Shown piece after piece: positions 46,457-56,280 of a stretch of 64,000 nt of DNA. The position numbers were made by a program, and so were the translations under genes. Position 1 is the stretch's first letter. Each line of letters starts with the position of its first letter. The notes under the pieces are model-generated. The model searched no databases. It had not been told where the DNA came from and saw only the letters and a list, made by a program, of their open reading frames with translations. The stretch lies in NCBI GenBank assembly GCA_028818795.1, contig JAPPND010000018.1:1-64000 (forward strand). The letters are read 5' to 3'. The stretch comes from Gammaproteobacteria bacterium (GTDB lineage Bacteria > Pseudomonadota > Gammaproteobacteria > Pseudomonadales > Azotimanducaceae).

Positions 46457-47920
46457 TCAATGCTCGCCGAAGGAATAGGTCAGGTCGAGTTCCCGGGCCG
46501 CCTTGACGTCGTCCAACCGGCTGACCGGGAGGGTGTGCGGCGCGGTCTTGACCCGTTCCGGATCGGTCTCGGCTTCCGCCCGGATGCGCACCATGGCGTC
46601 GACGAAGGCATCGAGTTCTTCCTTGGTCTCGGTTTCGGTCGGCTCGATGAGGAAGCACTCGGCGACGAGCAGCGGGAAATAGGTGGTCGGTGCGTGGAAG
46701 CCGTAGTCGAGAAGGCGTTTGGCGAAGTCCATCGCAGTAACACCGAGGGTCTTGGCTTCGTTCCGGAACGTGATGATGAATTCGTGGCTCGCACGTCGTT
46801 CGGGGTAGGCCAGTTCGAAACCGGCGTCGGCCAGTCGCACCATGAGGTAGTTGGCGTTCAGCGTCGCGTATTCGCCGACCCGACGCATGCCCTCGCGGCC
46901 GAGCATCCGGGCGTAGGCCAGCGCGCGCAGCAGGATGCCGGCATTGCCCATGAATGCCGACAGGCGGCCGATCGAGCCCGGTATCTGGTCGTTGTCGACC
47001 CAGCGGTAGCGATCGCCATCCCGGGCGACAACGGGCGTCGGGATGTGCGGCACGAGTCGTTCGCCGACGCCAACCGGGCCGGCGCCGGGTCCACCGCCGC
47101 CGTGGGGGGTCGCGAAGGTCTTGTGCAGGTTCAGGTGCGCCACGTCGAAACCCATGTCGCCGGGGCGTACATTGCCGAGGATCGCGTTGAGGTTGGCGCC
47201 GTCGTAGTAAAGCAACCCGCCCGCGGCGTGCACGGCATCGGCGATCTCCCGGATTCGGCGTTCGAAGACGCCGCAGGTGGACGGATTGGTGAGCATGATC
47301 CCCGCGGTCTTCTCGCCGAGCGCCGCCTTGAGCGCCGCCATGTCCATGTCACCGTCGGCACCCACTGCCACTTCACGAACCCGGTAGCCGCACATCACGG
47401 CCGTGGCCGGGTTGGTTCCGTGGGCGGCGGTGGGCACGAGAATCTCCTCGCGCCCGTCATCGCCCCGGGCGTCGTGCCACGCACGAATCATCGCCACCCC
47501 GGCGAATTCGCCTTGGGCCCCGGCCATCGGCGTCAGGGATACGGCGGCCATGCCGGTGACGTGCTTCAGTGTCTCTTGCAGGTCGTACAGGCAGGCCAGG
47601 AACCCCTGACTCGCCGATTCCGGGGCAAGTGGGTGACGGTTCAGGAACCCCGGCAGGCTGGCCGCCCGATGCGCCCCGCGCGGGTTGTACTTCATCGTGC
47701 AGGAGCCGAGCGGATAGAACTGGTTGTCGATCGAGAAGTTCCGGGCGGACAGGTTCGTGTAGTGGCGCACCGCCTGCAGTTCGGAGACTTCCGGAAGTCG
47801 CGGCGCGTTGGCGCGGAGACACGACGCAGGCAAGTCGGGTGCATCCCCGGCGGCCGGCGCCTGCGCACTCGCCCGGCGCCCTGGCTTGCCGATATCGAAG
47901 ATCGTCTCCCCGGGGTTCAT
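46457..47920 (-). CDS. gcvPB: Glycine dehydrogenase (decarboxylating) subunit 2
   Basis: PLP-carrying half of the two-subunit P protein of the glycine cleavage system. ATG at 47920 ([14 protein letters not shown]) gives 487 residues, normal for GcvPB. It shows [27 protein letters not shown] and the PLP-lysine motif [14 protein letters not shown]. It overlaps gcvPA by 4 bp. A frame reading on to 48517 is spurious. Last gene of the leftward gcv operon. Confidence 0.96.
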   Translation of the reverse strand: MNPGETIFDIGKPGRRASAQAPAAGDAPDLPASCLRANAPRLPEVSELQAVRHYTNLSARNFSIDNQFYPLGSCTMKYNPRGAHRAASLPGFLNRHPLAPESASQGFLACLYDLQETLKHVTGMAAVSLTPMAGAQGEFAGVAMIRAWHDARGDDGREEILVPTAAHGTNPATAVMCGYRVREVAVGADGDMDMAALKAALGEKTAGIMLTNPSTCGVFERRIREIADAVHAAGGLLYYDGANLNAILGNVRPGDMGFDVAHLNLHKTFATPHGGGGPGAGPVGVGERLVPHIPTPVVARDGDRYRWVDNDQIPGSIGRLSAFMGNAGILLRALAYARMLGREGMRRVGEYATLNANYLMVRLADAGFELAYPERRASHEFIITFRNEAKTLGVTAMDFAKRLLDYGFHAPTTYFPLLVAECFLIEPTETETKEELDAFVDAMVRIRAEAETDPERVKTAPHTLPVSRLDDVKAARELDLTYSFGEH

Positions 47921-49293
47921 CCGTTGAGCACCTGTTGCAGGGCGTCGCCGAAACGGGCGATGTCGGCGTCGGTCCGTTTCTCGGTTGCACACACCAAGAG
48001 ACAGTTCCGAAGATCGGGGAAATACCTGCCGAGAGGCAGTCCGCCAACGATCCCGAGTTCTGCGACGGCATCGGCGACGCGGTCCGCCGGTTGCCCGACG
48101 TCGATCACGTGTTCGTGGAAATACGGTCCGGCGAAGTGCGACCGGACGCCATTCACCCCGGTCAGCGTCCCAACCAACTTCCGGGTGCGTTCGTGGCACC
48201 GGGACGCCACCCGGGAAAGGCCGGTCGCGCCCACGATCGCGAGGTAGATCGTCGCCGCCGTCACCAGGAGCCCCTGGTTCGTGCAGATGTTCGACCTGGC
48301 CTTGCCGCGTCGGATGTGCTGCTCCCGCGCCTGCAGGGTCAGCGTGAAGCCAGGCTGGTCGTGCCGATCCACGGTGCGTCCCACCAGGCGCCCGGGAAGC
48401 TGGCGGACGAGGCTTGAGCGCGTGCAAAGGAAGCCGAAGGAGGGACCTCCCGACGCCATCGGAATGCCAAGCGGTTGACCGTCGCCACAGGCGATGTCGG
48501 CACCGTTCGCTCCCCACTCGCCGGGCGGCCTCAAGAGCGCGAGCGACGTGGGATTCACGACGGCGATCACCAAGACGCCGTTGGCGCTGGCCCAGTCCGC
48601 GATCTCGTCAACCGGTTCGATCAGGCCGAGGAAGTTCGGCTGCTGGACGATCACGGCGACCGGCATCCGATCGCCGGTCATCCCAGTCAGGGCATCGAGG
48701 TCGACGCGACCGTCCGTTGTCCCCGTGGGTACCAACTCGATGCCCTGATTACGTGTGATGTTCGTGGTCGCGTCCACATAGTGCGGGTGGCAGGCGCCCG
48801 CAACCGCGATGCGGCGAGGTCCCCCGGTCTTGTTCGATGGATGGGCCCGGTTGGCCCGCACGGCCATGAGCACGGCCTCTCCCAACGCGGATCCTCCGTC
48901 GTAGACCGAGGCGTTGGAGACGTCCATCGCGGTCAAGCCGGTGATCATCGTCTGGTACTCGTAGATGAGTTGCAGCGTTCCCTGGCTCGCCTCGGCCTGG
49001 TAGGGGGTGTATGCCGTCATGAACTCGCCCCGGGCGGCGATGTCCCAGACGGCCGCCGGGATGTGATGGTCGTAGCATCCCGCCCCCGTGAAGCACGGTC
49101 CCGCCTCGTCGCGTCGTGCGCGCTCGGCCATCTCCTGGATCATGGTCATTTCGTCGACGCCTTCGTCGATGCCGTCGAAATGGGAGGTCTTGAGGGCGGG
49201 CTCGATTTCGTCGAAGAGCGCGTCGATGGATGGCGCGCCGATGCTCGTGAGCATCGCTCGAACGTCGGCGTCGGTATGGGGTATGAACGGCAC
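47917..49293 (-). CDS. gcvPA: Glycine dehydrogenase (decarboxylating) subunit 1
   Basis: The other half of the two-subunit P protein, 458 residues. Conserved parts: [46 protein letters not shown] and [22 protein letters not shown]. Gammaproteobacteria such as E. coli use a single fused GcvP, so the split form is of note. It is followed by gcvPB through a 4-bp overlap and lies 31 bp after gcvH. Confidence 0.96.
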   Translation of the reverse strand: MPFIPHTDADVRAMLTSIGAPSIDALFDEIEPALKTSHFDGIDEGVDEMTMIQEMAERARRDEAGPCFTGAGCYDHHIPAAVWDIAARGEFMTAYTPYQAEASQGTLQLIYEYQTMITGLTAMDVSNASVYDGGSALGEAVLMAVRANRAHPSNKTGGPRRIAVAGACHPHYVDATTNITRNQGIELVPTGTTDGRVDLDALTGMTGDRMPVAVIVQQPNFLGLIEPVDEIADWASANGVLVIAVVNPTSLALLRPPGEWGANGADIACGDGQPLGIPMASGGPSFGFLCTRSSLVRQLPGRLVGRTVDRHDQPGFTLTLQAREQHIRRGKARSNICTNQGLLVTAATIYLAIVGATGLSRVASRCHERTRKLVGTLTGVNGVRSHFAGPYFHEHVIDVGQPADRVADAVAELGIVGGLPLGRYFPDLRNCLLVCATEKRTDADIARFGDALQQVLNG

Positions 49294-49324
49294 GGATCAA
49301 ACGGCGCGGGTCAACGGCGCCGGC

Positions 49325-49747
49325 TCAGTCCTCGTCGGCCTCGGACTCGCAGTGCTGTTCGTACCCATCCGCATCCAGCAGGTCGTCCATTTCCTCGAGA
49401 TCAGTCGGCTCGACCTTGAAGAACCAGCCGTCCCCGTAGGGATCCTGGTTCACCATTTCCGGGGCTTCCTCAAGCGCTTCGTTGACGGCCACCACCGTTC
49501 CCGAGACGGGAGCGTAGACGTCCGCGGCCGCCTTGACGGACTCCACCACGCACGCCTCCGCACCGGCATTCACCTCGTCACCGACCTGGGGAAGCTCGAC
49601 GTAGACCACGTCGCCCAGCGACTGCTGGGCGAAATCCGATATGCCGACGGTAACCTGGTCGTCCTCGACGCGCGCCCACTCGTGACTCGGTGCGTATCGA
49701 TAGTCGTCGGGTATGTCCGGGCGCATGTCGGATGAGACGTCGTTCAT
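49325..49747 (-). CDS. gcvH: Glycine cleavage system H protein
   Basis: Lipoyl carrier shuttling the aminomethyl group between P, T and L proteins. ATG at 49747 gives 140 residues. [27 protein letters not shown] and the lipoylation site [14 protein letters not shown] (K72) are present. The C-terminus is a little longer and more acidic (CESEADED) than usual. It overlaps gcvT by 4 bp. Confidence 0.96.
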   Translation of the reverse strand: MNDVSSDMRPDIPDDYRYAPSHEWARVEDDQVTVGISDFAQQSLGDVVYVELPQVGDEVNAGAEACVVESVKAAADVYAPVSGTVVAVNEALEEAPEMVNQDPYGDGWFFKVEPTDLEEMDDLLDADGYEQHCESEADED

Positions 49748-50814
49748 TTGAATACCTGTTTTCCCTGCCGCACGAACGGCGGCCTGACAATTCGACCTGG
49801 GATGTCCGAGCCGCGTATCTCGATCAGACAATTCCCGGTTGCCCCGCGGGGGACCCGCGCGAAGCCGATACTGTACCCCAAGGTGGGCGAAAAGATACCG
49901 CTGGTAACGATTCCGGCACCGGCGTTCGTCTCGACTCGTTGACCGTGGCGAATGACGCCCCGGCCGGCAAGCACGACGCCCCTCAATACCCGCTCAGGAC
50001 CTCGTGACCGTTGGCGAGCGAGGGCCTCGCGGCCCACAAAGTCGCGTTCCGGCGGATCCCATGCCACTGTCCAGCCCAAGTTGGATTCAAGGGGGGAGGT
50101 CGCCTCGTCCATGTCCTCCCCGTAGAGCAGCAGTCCCGCCTCCAAGCGCAGGGTGTCCCGCGCCCCGAGCCCCGCGCAGGCCACCCCGGCGTCGGAAAGC
50201 CGCTGCCACAGCGTCCCGGCCTGGTCGTCGGGCAGCGCCACTTCGACGCCGTCCTCACCGGTATAGCCGGTCCGCGCCACCATCCAGCCGTTCCGCTCGC
50301 GCACCGAGAAGGGGCGGAGATCCGACACGTCCATCGACGTCGCACCGCAGAACGCGCTCATCGCATTGGGACCCTGGACGGCGATCAAGGCGAGGTCTTC
50401 ACGTTCCCGCAAGTCCACATCAAGATCGGCGGCGTGGACACGTAGCCAATCGAGCACCTTGTCGCGGGTGGCGGCGTTGGAGACCACCCGGTACCCCGGG
50501 TCTCGACCGTAGACGATGACGTCGTCGATGATTCCGCCGGACGCGTTGAGCAAGACACCGTAGACCGCCCTGCCCGGCACCGCCTTGCCGACGTCGTTGG
50601 CGAACAGTCGGTCGAGTAGCTCGCGAGCATCTGCGCCCGCCAGGTCGGTGATCGTCATGTGGGATACGTCGAACATGCCCGCGGCACCACGAACGTCGCG
50701 GTGTTCCGCGAGTTGCGAACCGTAGTTGAGGGGCATGGACCAGCCGGCGAAGGGCACCATGCGCGCCTTCCCGGCCACGTGCAGATCGTAGAGCGCTGTT
50801 CTTCGTTCAGCCAT
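49744..50814 (-). CDS. gcvT: Aminomethyltransferase (glycine cleavage T protein)
   Basis: Transfers the methylene group from aminomethyl-H protein to tetrahydrofolate, releasing ammonia. ATG at 50814 gives 356 residues. [24 protein letters not shown], the folate-site region [17 protein letters not shown] and [12 protein letters not shown] are typical. First gene of gcvT-gcvH-gcvPA-gcvPB, tightly coupled. I see no glycine riboswitch in the 81 bp upstream. Confidence 0.96.
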   Translation of the reverse strand: MAERRTALYDLHVAGKARMVPFAGWSMPLNYGSQLAEHRDVRGAAGMFDVSHMTITDLAGADARELLDRLFANDVGKAVPGRAVYGVLLNASGGIIDDVIVYGRDPGYRVVSNAATRDKVLDWLRVHAADLDVDLREREDLALIAVQGPNAMSAFCGATSMDVSDLRPFSVRERNGWMVARTGYTGEDGVEVALPDDQAGTLWQRLSDAGVACAGLGARDTLRLEAGLLLYGEDMDEATSPLESNLGWTVAWDPPERDFVGREALARQRSRGPERVLRGVVLAGRGVIRHGQRVETNAGAGIVTSGIFSPTLGYSIGFARVPRGATGNCLIEIRGSDIPGRIVRPPFVRQGKQVFK

Positions 50815-50895
50815 GTCCACCACTCGTTCGCCGGCCGGAACCGGCAGATTGCGGGCGCCAGCACCGCGTTTGACCCGTTCCAGGGCGCGCGAGTT

Positions 50896-52137
50896 TCATG
50901 TCTTGCTGCCAAGTGTTTTGCGAGGAACCGCCATGGGCCCGATCCCCATCGCCTCACGAATCAACTGTGCCTTGACCCCAGGCGCGGCGTCGATGAAACG
51001 TACGCCGGAGTTCCTTGCAAGGCGCATCCAGGGATTGCCGGCGTGGGGGCCGCAGTAGGCGGCGAGCAAGGCACGCATCGACGCCATCATGAGTTTGGAG
51101 CGAGTTCGCCGTTCCCGGCTGAACCCGCGCCACCGACCGGGTGCGCCCAGGTCGGCATGGGTCGGGTGGGCGACGAGCGCGCGTACGTCCTCCAGGCCCA
51201 CGTTGACGCCCTGCCCCGCCAATGGATGCAGCGTTCGCGCCGCGTCCCCGATGACCAGTGTCCGAGGGTTGGGGTTGAAGTCCGCCGCCAGGGCCTGGCG
51301 GGCCGGAAACGAAAGTCGCCTGTCCACGGCAACGAAATCGCCCAGCACGCCCTCCGTCTCCTCGCCGAGCGCCCGCCGGAAGGACTCGTCGTCCAGGGAA
51401 TGCAGTCGCTGGTTTTCCGTCTCCGAGGTACTCCAGATCACTGAGACGGCCCGCTCGGACTCGGCACCGTCGCGAAGCGGCAGGAGCGCGACGGGCCCGC
51501 TGCGACCGAAGCGCTGGAAAGCGCCGTCGCCATGCGATTTCGAGGCCCGGGCGACGGTCGCGATGGCGCGTTGCGGTCCTCCCTGATGGGGAGGTTCGTG
51601 GCGCAGGGTCGTATCGGCGAGTTTGCGGATGACGCTTTTGGCGCCGTCCGCCCCGATCACCAAACGGGCCGCGATGTCTGGCCCCTCGAGCAACACGGAA
51701 CCCCGGCTCAGCGTGAGCCCGCTGACCGATGTTCGAGGCAGGATCTCCAGACAGTCCGCCGCAACTCTCCACAACCGGGTCGTGAGCACGCTGTTCTCGC
51801 CGACGAATGCCAGTGCACCTTCACCTTCGAAACGCAGCGACCCGGAGCCGTCGTATTCCCAGACGTGCATCGCCTCGATGGGCGCAAGGTCCGCCTCTTC
51901 AACGCCGCCCAAGGCGCGCAGAAGATTCACCGACGCGGGACTCAGCGCGACGCTGCGAAGGTCGAATCCCAAGGCACCCCGGAGTCGTTCCGGCGGTGTC
52001 CGCTCGATGAGTGCGATCCGGTATCCGTCCCGGGCCAAGGCGACCGCTGCGGCAAGACCTACGATCCCAGCGCCGACCACGGCGGCGTCGTAGACCGGTT
52101 CTCGAGTAGCCACGACGCCCGAGTCTGTCAGCATCAT
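50896..52137 (-). CDS. FAD-dependent ubiquinone-biosynthesis-type hydroxylase (UbiH/UbiI family)
   Basis: A 413-residue class A flavin monooxygenase. The N-terminal FAD motif is AAVVGAGIVGLAAAVALARDG, the DG segment is LVIGADGAKSVIR and the second FAD motif is LVIGDAARTLHPLAGQGVNVGLED. It lies directly upstream of gcvT, where E. coli has ubiI (visC), so C5-hydroxylation of the ubiquinone ring is likely. The family members UbiH, UbiI and UbiF cannot be told apart safely by reading. Neighbouring ubiH and pepP are absent. Confidence 0.85.
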   Translation of the reverse strand: MMLTDSGVVATREPVYDAAVVGAGIVGLAAAVALARDGYRIALIERTPPERLRGALGFDLRSVALSPASVNLLRALGGVEEADLAPIEAMHVWEYDGSGSLRFEGEGALAFVGENSVLTTRLWRVAADCLEILPRTSVSGLTLSRGSVLLEGPDIAARLVIGADGAKSVIRKLADTTLRHEPPHQGGPQRAIATVARASKSHGDGAFQRFGRSGPVALLPLRDGAESERAVSVIWSTSETENQRLHSLDDESFRRALGEETEGVLGDFVAVDRRLSFPARQALAADFNPNPRTLVIGDAARTLHPLAGQGVNVGLEDVRALVAHPTHADLGAPGRWRGFSRERRTRSKLMMASMRALLAAYCGPHAGNPWMRLARNSGVRFIDAAPGVKAQLIREAMGIGPMAVPRKTLGSKT

Positions 52138-52205
52138 CGGTCGCTTCGCAAATGAGACTCGTACACGACTTCACAAGTGCCCTCGATCAGGACAAACTAG
52201 AAAAC

Positions 52206-52421
52206 ATGCTCGCGGACGACCTCAACGCGCTCGAAGCCAAAGTCGGTGAACTGATCGCGCTCTGCGAATCACTTGCCAACGAAAACAGGGCCCTTCGCGA
52301 CCGGAACCGAGCTTGGGCCAGGGAAAAGTCCAATCTCGTCGAGCGCAACGAACTGGCGAGAAGCAAGATCGACGCACTGATCGACCGGCTGAAGTCCATG
52401 GATGTGGCGCAATTGGGGTAG
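52206..52421 (+). CDS. ZapB-like coiled-coil protein (TIGR02449 family)
   Basis: A short coiled-coil protein: LNALEAKVGELIALCESL, ENRALRDRNRAWAREKSNLV and ERNELARSKIDALIDRLK. It matches the TIGR02449 proteins encoded just upstream of zapA in Pseudomonas-like bacteria and thought to act with the division apparatus. ATG at 52206 gives 71 residues, the family length, and leaves 68 bp for divergent promoters. An ATG at 52152 would add 18 residues and leave only 14 bp to the divergent hydroxylase. Confidence 0.8.
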   Translation: MLADDLNALEAKVGELIALCESLANENRALRDRNRAWAREKSNLVERNELARSKIDALIDRLKSMDVAQLG

Positions 52422-52426
52422 GGATG

Positions 52427-52747
52427 ATGAGCGACACAACGACCACCATCGGCATCCGGATACTCGACAACGAGTACCAGGTGAGTTGCCCCGAGTCGGA
52501 GGCCGACGAGCTGGCGGCGGCCGCGCGCGACCTGAACCAACGCATGACCCGCATTCGCGAAGCCGGCAAGGTGTTCGGTGTGGAGCGGATCGCCGTCATG
52601 GCGGCTCTCAACGCCATCCACGACAACCGACGCCTGCAACGCGGCGCCGGTACGGAGAACCCACAAACACCGGAGACGGTGTCGGCACTGACCCGGCGCG
52701 TGGCGGAGACGATCGAAGCCCACAAGGGGCCGGGCAAGGCTCCGTGA
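52427..52747 (+). CDS. zapA: Cell division protein ZapA
   Basis: Cytoplasmic factor that bundles FtsZ. The 106-residue protein has IGIRILDNEYQVSCPESEAD (globular head), then LAAAARDLNQRMTRIREAG and the helix VFGVERIAVMAALNAIHDN leading into a C-terminal helical tail. Start ATG at 52427 (another in frame at 52424) follows GGGGTAGGG. It is 5 bp after the ZapB-like gene and just upstream of 6S RNA, as in many gammaproteobacteria. Confidence 0.93.
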   Translation: MSDTTTTIGIRILDNEYQVSCPESEADELAAAARDLNQRMTRIREAGKVFGVERIAVMAALNAIHDNRRLQRGAGTENPQTPETVSALTRRVAETIEAHKGPGKAP

Positions 52748-52792
52748 TCCCCCCGGCACCGCAGTTGTTCCATTCGCCCGAGGTTTTGTGTC

Positions 52793-52798
52793 TATACT
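52793..52798 (+). promoter_or_regulatory. Predicted -10 box of the 6S RNA promoter (TATACT)
   Basis: TATACT matches the sigma-70 -10 consensus (TATAAT) in 5 of 6 positions and lies 6 bp before the predicted 5' end of 6S RNA. No clear -35 box is found at 17 bp spacing; TTGTTC at 52765-52770 is 22 bp away. Confidence 0.5.
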
Positions 52799-52803
52799 TG
52801 CCG

Positions 52804-53013
52804 TGTCTCCTGGGGTGCCGGCCAGCTTCCGTCATCCTTGAGCCGTTATAGAAACCTAAGGAGATCTGGCGTCGGCGCCGGTGTGCAGACCCAACCGATG
52901 ACCCGCGAACTTCGAGTGAGCGGGAGTTCGCGGGAAGCCTTAAGAGCCGCCTAGATCCCCGCCTTGAACCGCAACGGTTCAGGGTGACCAAGCAGCCGCA
53001 TCGCCGGGAGACA
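52804..53013 (+). ncRNA. ssrS: 6S RNA
   Basis: Regulatory RNA that mimics an open promoter and sequesters sigma-70 RNA polymerase. The 3' half has the conserved gammaproteobacterial pattern GAAGCCTTAAGA, then CGCCTTGAACCGCAACGGTT and CAGGGTGAC, closely like E. coli (GAAGCCTTAAAACTG, CACCTTGAACC, GGGTTCAAGGG). The 5' half has GGCCAGCTTCC and CTTGAGCCGTTAT, like GGCCAGTCCCCTGAGCCGATAT. The closing stem GTCTCC (52805-52810) with GGGAGAC (53006-53012) sets approximate ends. Position zapA-ssrS-fthC is the classic synteny. Confidence 0.92.
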
Positions 53014-53053
53014 AACCGCGCTGCACTTGGCAGCACGCCCGCGCAGGTGTCGA

Positions 53054-53644
53054 ATGCCACCAAGCGACAAACATCAACTGCGCAGGTTCTACCGCGCGAC
53101 ACGTCGCGCGCTTTCGGCCGAAGACCAACGCGAGCATGCGCTCGCCATCGCCGACGAGGTGATGAAACGCCTTGCCGACGGAGCGACGGTTGCGGCCTAC
53201 CTCGCTCGCGACGGCGAGGTCGATCTCGTGAACGTGATCGAGCGGTGCTGGCGGCGGAGCATGGTCATCGCCGTGCCCGTGCTCGGCGGGCACGAGATGC
53301 GGTTCGCCGAATACCGTTGCGGCACCCCGTTGGAACACAATCGATTCGGTATCCCGGAGCCCTCAGCCGGGGAGCGCGAGGGGCTTGCCCCTCGCAAGAA
53401 AGGGCCCGTGCAGCCCGAATTCGTAACCCCCACCGTGGTCCTGACGCCCCTCGTGGCCTTCGACGGCCGCGGTCGCCGACTTGGCATGGGCGGCGGCTAC
53501 TACGACCGCTTCTTCGCGGCATCGCCCGACACCGCACGCATCGGCATCGCCCACGAGTGTCAGCGTGCTCCGGCGCTGCCAGCCACGTCTTCGGACGTGT
53601 CGTTGACCGCCGTGGTCACGGAAAACGGGTGGCAGGATTTTTGA
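53054..53644 (+). CDS. fthC: 5-formyltetrahydrofolate cyclo-ligase with an apparent palindromic insertion
   Basis: ATP-dependent conversion of 5-formyl- to 5,10-methenyl-tetrahydrofolate (ygfA of E. coli, encoded next to 6S RNA as here). ATG at 53054 gives 196 residues. Motifs: LRRFYRATRRALS, AAYLARDGEVDL, HNRFGIPEP and the ATP/metal loop RRLGMGGGYYDRFF. Between FGIPEP and VLTPLVAFD about ten extra residues (around GEREGLAPRKKG) coincide with a perfect 9-bp-stem palindrome at 53376-53395. The reading frame stays open and the catalytic motifs are intact. Confidence 0.92.
   Translation: MPPSDKHQLRRFYRATRRALSAEDQREHALAIADEVMKRLADGATVAAYLARDGEVDLVNVIERCWRRSMVIAVPVLGGHEMRFAEYRCGTPLEHNRFGIPEPSAGEREGLAPRKKGPVQPEFVTPTVVLTPLVAFDGRGRRLGMGGGYYDRFFAASPDTARIGIAHECQRAPALPATSSDVSLTAVVTENGWQDF
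53376..53395. repeat. In-frame palindrome inside fthC
   Basis: GCGAGGGGC-TT-GCCCCTCGC, a perfect 9-bp inverted repeat coding for part of REGLAPR in a surface loop position of the enzyme. Confidence 0.75.
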
Positions 53645-53674
53645 AGTCTCCTTGAAATAGCGGATACTCCGGCC

Positions 53675-54229
53675 ATGGCGGTACGCAAGATCATCCGCAT
53701 GGGCCACCCGGCCCTGCGCCGGCCGGCCCGGGACGTTGCGCGGGAGGATCTGGGCACCGCGGCGCTGCATCGCCTGGTAGCCGACATGATCGACACCCTG
53801 CACGACTACGGGGGCATCGGCCTCGCCGCTCCACAGATCAACGAAGGCATCCGGCTCGCCGTCGTCGAGATTCCCGGTAGCCCGACGCGGTATGGCCAAT
53901 TGACAGAGCAACCGCTGACCATCTGCGTCAATCCCCGCGTCGAGGTTCTCGATGCGGCCACCGAAGGCCATTGGGAAGGCTGCCTGTCCGTCCCCGGCTT
54001 GCGCGGCTACGTCGAGCGACCGCGCGGAATCCATGTGTCCTTTGTCAACCTACGCGGCGAGGAGCAGCGCATCGCCGCCCACGGCTTTCTCGCCACGGTG
54101 TTCCAGCACGAGTTCGACCACTTGGACGGCAAGCTCTACATCGACCACATCGACGACCCGCACAAGCTGGTCTTCGAGGAGGAATACGCACGCTACGTGC
54201 TTCCACTCGAAGAACCGACGCCCAAATGA
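53675..54229 (+). CDS. def: Peptide deformylase
   Basis: Metallohydrolase removing N-formyl groups from nascent proteins. The 184-residue protein has all three motifs: GIGLAAPQ (near residue 49), WEGCLSVPG (metal-binding Cys) and QHEFDHLDG (two His ligands and catalytic Glu). It lies 30 bp after fthC; its stop overlaps the rpiA start by 4 bp. Confidence 0.96.
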   Translation: MAVRKIIRMGHPALRRPARDVAREDLGTAALHRLVADMIDTLHDYGGIGLAAPQINEGIRLAVVEIPGSPTRYGQLTEQPLTICVNPRVEVLDAATEGHWEGCLSVPGLRGYVERPRGIHVSFVNLRGEEQRIAAHGFLATVFQHEFDHLDGKLYIDHIDDPHKLVFEEEYARYVLPLEEPTPK

Positions 54230-54921
54230 TTTCGCGGATCGATCAGGATGAATTGAAGCGACGGGTTGCGCTCGCGGCCGTCGACGCCGTTGTGCCATCG
54301 CTCGGCACCGGTGCGATCATCGGCGTCGGCACGGGCAGCACCACCAACCACTTCATCGATGCCTTGGCGAAACTGAAGGACCGGTTCGAAGCCGCGGTGT
54401 CCAGCAGCATGGCCAGCGCCGAGCGCCTGGCTGCTCACGGCGTTCGCATCATCGACCTGAACGATGCCGAGGCGATCGCCGTGTACGTGGATGGTGCCGA
54501 CGAGGTCGAGCCCGGGGGCGCCTTGATAAAGGGCGGCGGCGGTGCGCACACGCGGGAGAAGATCGTCGCGGCGGCCGCAGAGCGGTTCATCTGCATCGTC
54601 GACGAGAGCAAGGAGGTCGACACGCTTGGCGCGTTCGGCGTGCCGGTGGAGGTGGTCCCGATGGCGCGACGGTCGGTGGCTGACCAACTTGCGACGGCTT
54701 TCGGCGGCAAGGTCCGCGAGCGCCCGGGGTTCGTCACGGACAATGGCAATGCAATACTCGACATGCTCGGGCTCGCCATCACCAAACCGGTCGTCTTCGA
54801 GGGAGTGATCAACAACTTCGCCGGTGTCGTGGAAAACGGCATCTTCGCGGCCAATCGACCGGATCTGGTGCTGGTCGGCACGCCTGAGGGCGTTCGAGAG
54901 TTCGCGCCGCCGCTACGGTAG
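54226..54921 (+). CDS. rpiA: Ribose-5-phosphate isomerase A
   Basis: Interconverts ribose 5-phosphate and ribulose 5-phosphate. ATG at 54226 (ATGA overlap with def) gives 231 residues. IGVGTGSTTNHFIDAL, VDGADEVEPGGALIKGGGGAHTREK and the catalytic-lysine region DESKEVDTLG are typical. The 3' end overlaps the convergent FAD-enzyme gene by 9 bp. rpiA also lies near fthC (ygfA) in E. coli. Confidence 0.95.
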   Translation: MISRIDQDELKRRVALAAVDAVVPSLGTGAIIGVGTGSTTNHFIDALAKLKDRFEAAVSSSMASAERLAAHGVRIIDLNDAEAIAVYVDGADEVEPGGALIKGGGGAHTREKIVAAAAERFICIVDESKEVDTLGAFGVPVEVVPMARRSVADQLATAFGGKVRERPGFVTDNGNAILDMLGLAITKPVVFEGVINNFAGVVENGIFAANRPDLVLVGTPEGVREFAPPLR

Positions 54922-56280
54922 TAGCTTCCCCGGATTCATCACCCCGTTTGGATCGAGCGCCTCCTTCACAGCGCGCATGATCTCGATCTCCGCGGCACTG
55001 CGCGAGAACTCGAGGTAGTCCCGCTTGAGCATGCCCACGCCATGCTCGGCGGAGATGCTTCCGCCCCGGGCTGCGACCAGTTTGAACAACTCGGGGGCCA
55101 TGGCGTCGCAACGCTCGTAGAAGGCAGTCACGGCGAGTCCGGGCGGCTTGAGGATATTGAGGTGCACGTTGCCGTCGCCGATGTGGCCGAACCAGCAGAT
55201 TTCCAGATCGGGATAGATCCGGCCTACAGCATGTTCCACGTCGTCGAGGAAACCGGGCACGTCCGAGATGCGCACGGCGAGGTCGTTCTTGTACGGGGTC
55301 TCCGGCGCGATGCTCTCGGTGATTCCCTCCCGCAGCGCCCACAGCGCACGCGCCTGCGCTTCCGACTGGCTCATCACGCCGTCACTCACCCAACCGGACG
55401 CCACCGAGTCCCCGAAGGCCGCCAGCGCCGGTGACTCGTCCTGGGCATCGAACTCCAATAGCGCGTAGAACGCCGACGACGATTCCAGCGGGCGCGCAAG
55501 GGTTCGGTGTCGAGTCACCCTCTCAACGGCGAGTTCCGAGAAGAACTCGAATGCCGACAACGTCACATCGGCCTGGAATCGGGTCAGCACGCTTAGGATG
55601 TCCTTCATGCGGTCGACGCCCAGCACCATGACCCGACTCGGTGCGGGGGGCTCCGTAAGCCGCAGGTCGGCCTCGACCACGAACCCGAGAGTTCCCTCCG
55701 AGCCAATCAAGAGGTGCCTCAGGTCGTAGCCGGTGGCGTTCTTGACCAGGCCGCGGTTGAGTTCCAGCACCTCGCCGGCACCGGTCACCACCTTGAGGCC
55801 CGCAACCCAGTCGCGGGTCATCCCATAGCGGATCACCTTGATGCCACCGGCATTCGTCGCGACGTTGCCGCCAATCTGGCTCGAGCCGGACGACGAGAAA
55901 TCGACCGGGTAGAACAAGCCGTTCTCCTCGGCGAAGGCATGCACCTTGGCGGTGACGACGCCCGCCTGGCAGCGCAAGACCCGATCGGTCTCGTTGAAGT
56001 CGAGAATGCGGTTCATCCGGTCGAAGGAGACCACGACCTCGCCGTGGCTGGCGACGGCGCCAGCCGACAACCCGGTTCGCCCGCCCGATGGCACCAAGGC
56101 AAAACCCTCGGTGTTGGCGAGGCGCGTGATGGCCACGACCTCCTGCACCGTCTCCGGAAAAACCACGGCCGAAGGTGCGACGACGAAACTCCGTGTCCAG
56201 TCGCGGCCCCAGTTGTCGAGATCGTCCCTGGCCGTACTCACCCGATGCGGCGCAAGCACCTTCTCGAGCTTCACGATCAT
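54913..56280 (-). CDS. FAD-linked oxidase, probable D-2-hydroxyglutarate dehydrogenase
   Basis: A 455-residue VAO-type flavoprotein. FAD domain: PSGGRTGLSAGAV and GGNVATNAGGIKVIRYGM. C-terminal oxidase domain: CWFGHIGDGNVHLNI and SAEHGVGMLKRDYL, whose His and Glu residues bind metal and hydroxyacid in D-2-hydroxyglutarate and D-lactate dehydrogenases. In Pseudomonas the D-2-hydroxyglutarate enzyme stands near serA and rpiA, which favours that role; D-lactate or glycolate oxidation is possible. Its start overlaps the pgk stop by 4 bp. Confidence 0.82.
   Translation of the reverse strand: MIVKLEKVLAPHRVSTARDDLDNWGRDWTRSFVVAPSAVVFPETVQEVVAITRLANTEGFALVPSGGRTGLSAGAVASHGEVVVSFDRMNRILDFNETDRVLRCQAGVVTAKVHAFAEENGLFYPVDFSSSGSSQIGGNVATNAGGIKVIRYGMTRDWVAGLKVVTGAGEVLELNRGLVKNATGYDLRHLLIGSEGTLGFVVEADLRLTEPPAPSRVMVLGVDRMKDILSVLTRFQADVTLSAFEFFSELAVERVTRHRTLARPLESSSAFYALLEFDAQDESPALAAFGDSVASGWVSDGVMSQSEAQARALWALREGITESIAPETPYKNDLAVRISDVPGFLDDVEHAVGRIYPDLEICWFGHIGDGNVHLNILKPPGLAVTAFYERCDAMAPELFKLVAARGGSISAEHGVGMLKRDYLEFSRSAAEIEIMRAVKEALDPNGVMNPGKLLP

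Noticed and set aside
46361..48247. Long plus-strand open frame opposite gcvPB (628 codons)
   Set aside because: Antisense shadow of gcvPB/gcvPA, without recognisable domains.
50815..50895. Glycine riboswitch upstream of gcvT
   Set aside because: The 81 bp lack the paired GGAGAG-type aptamer consensus and a following terminator.
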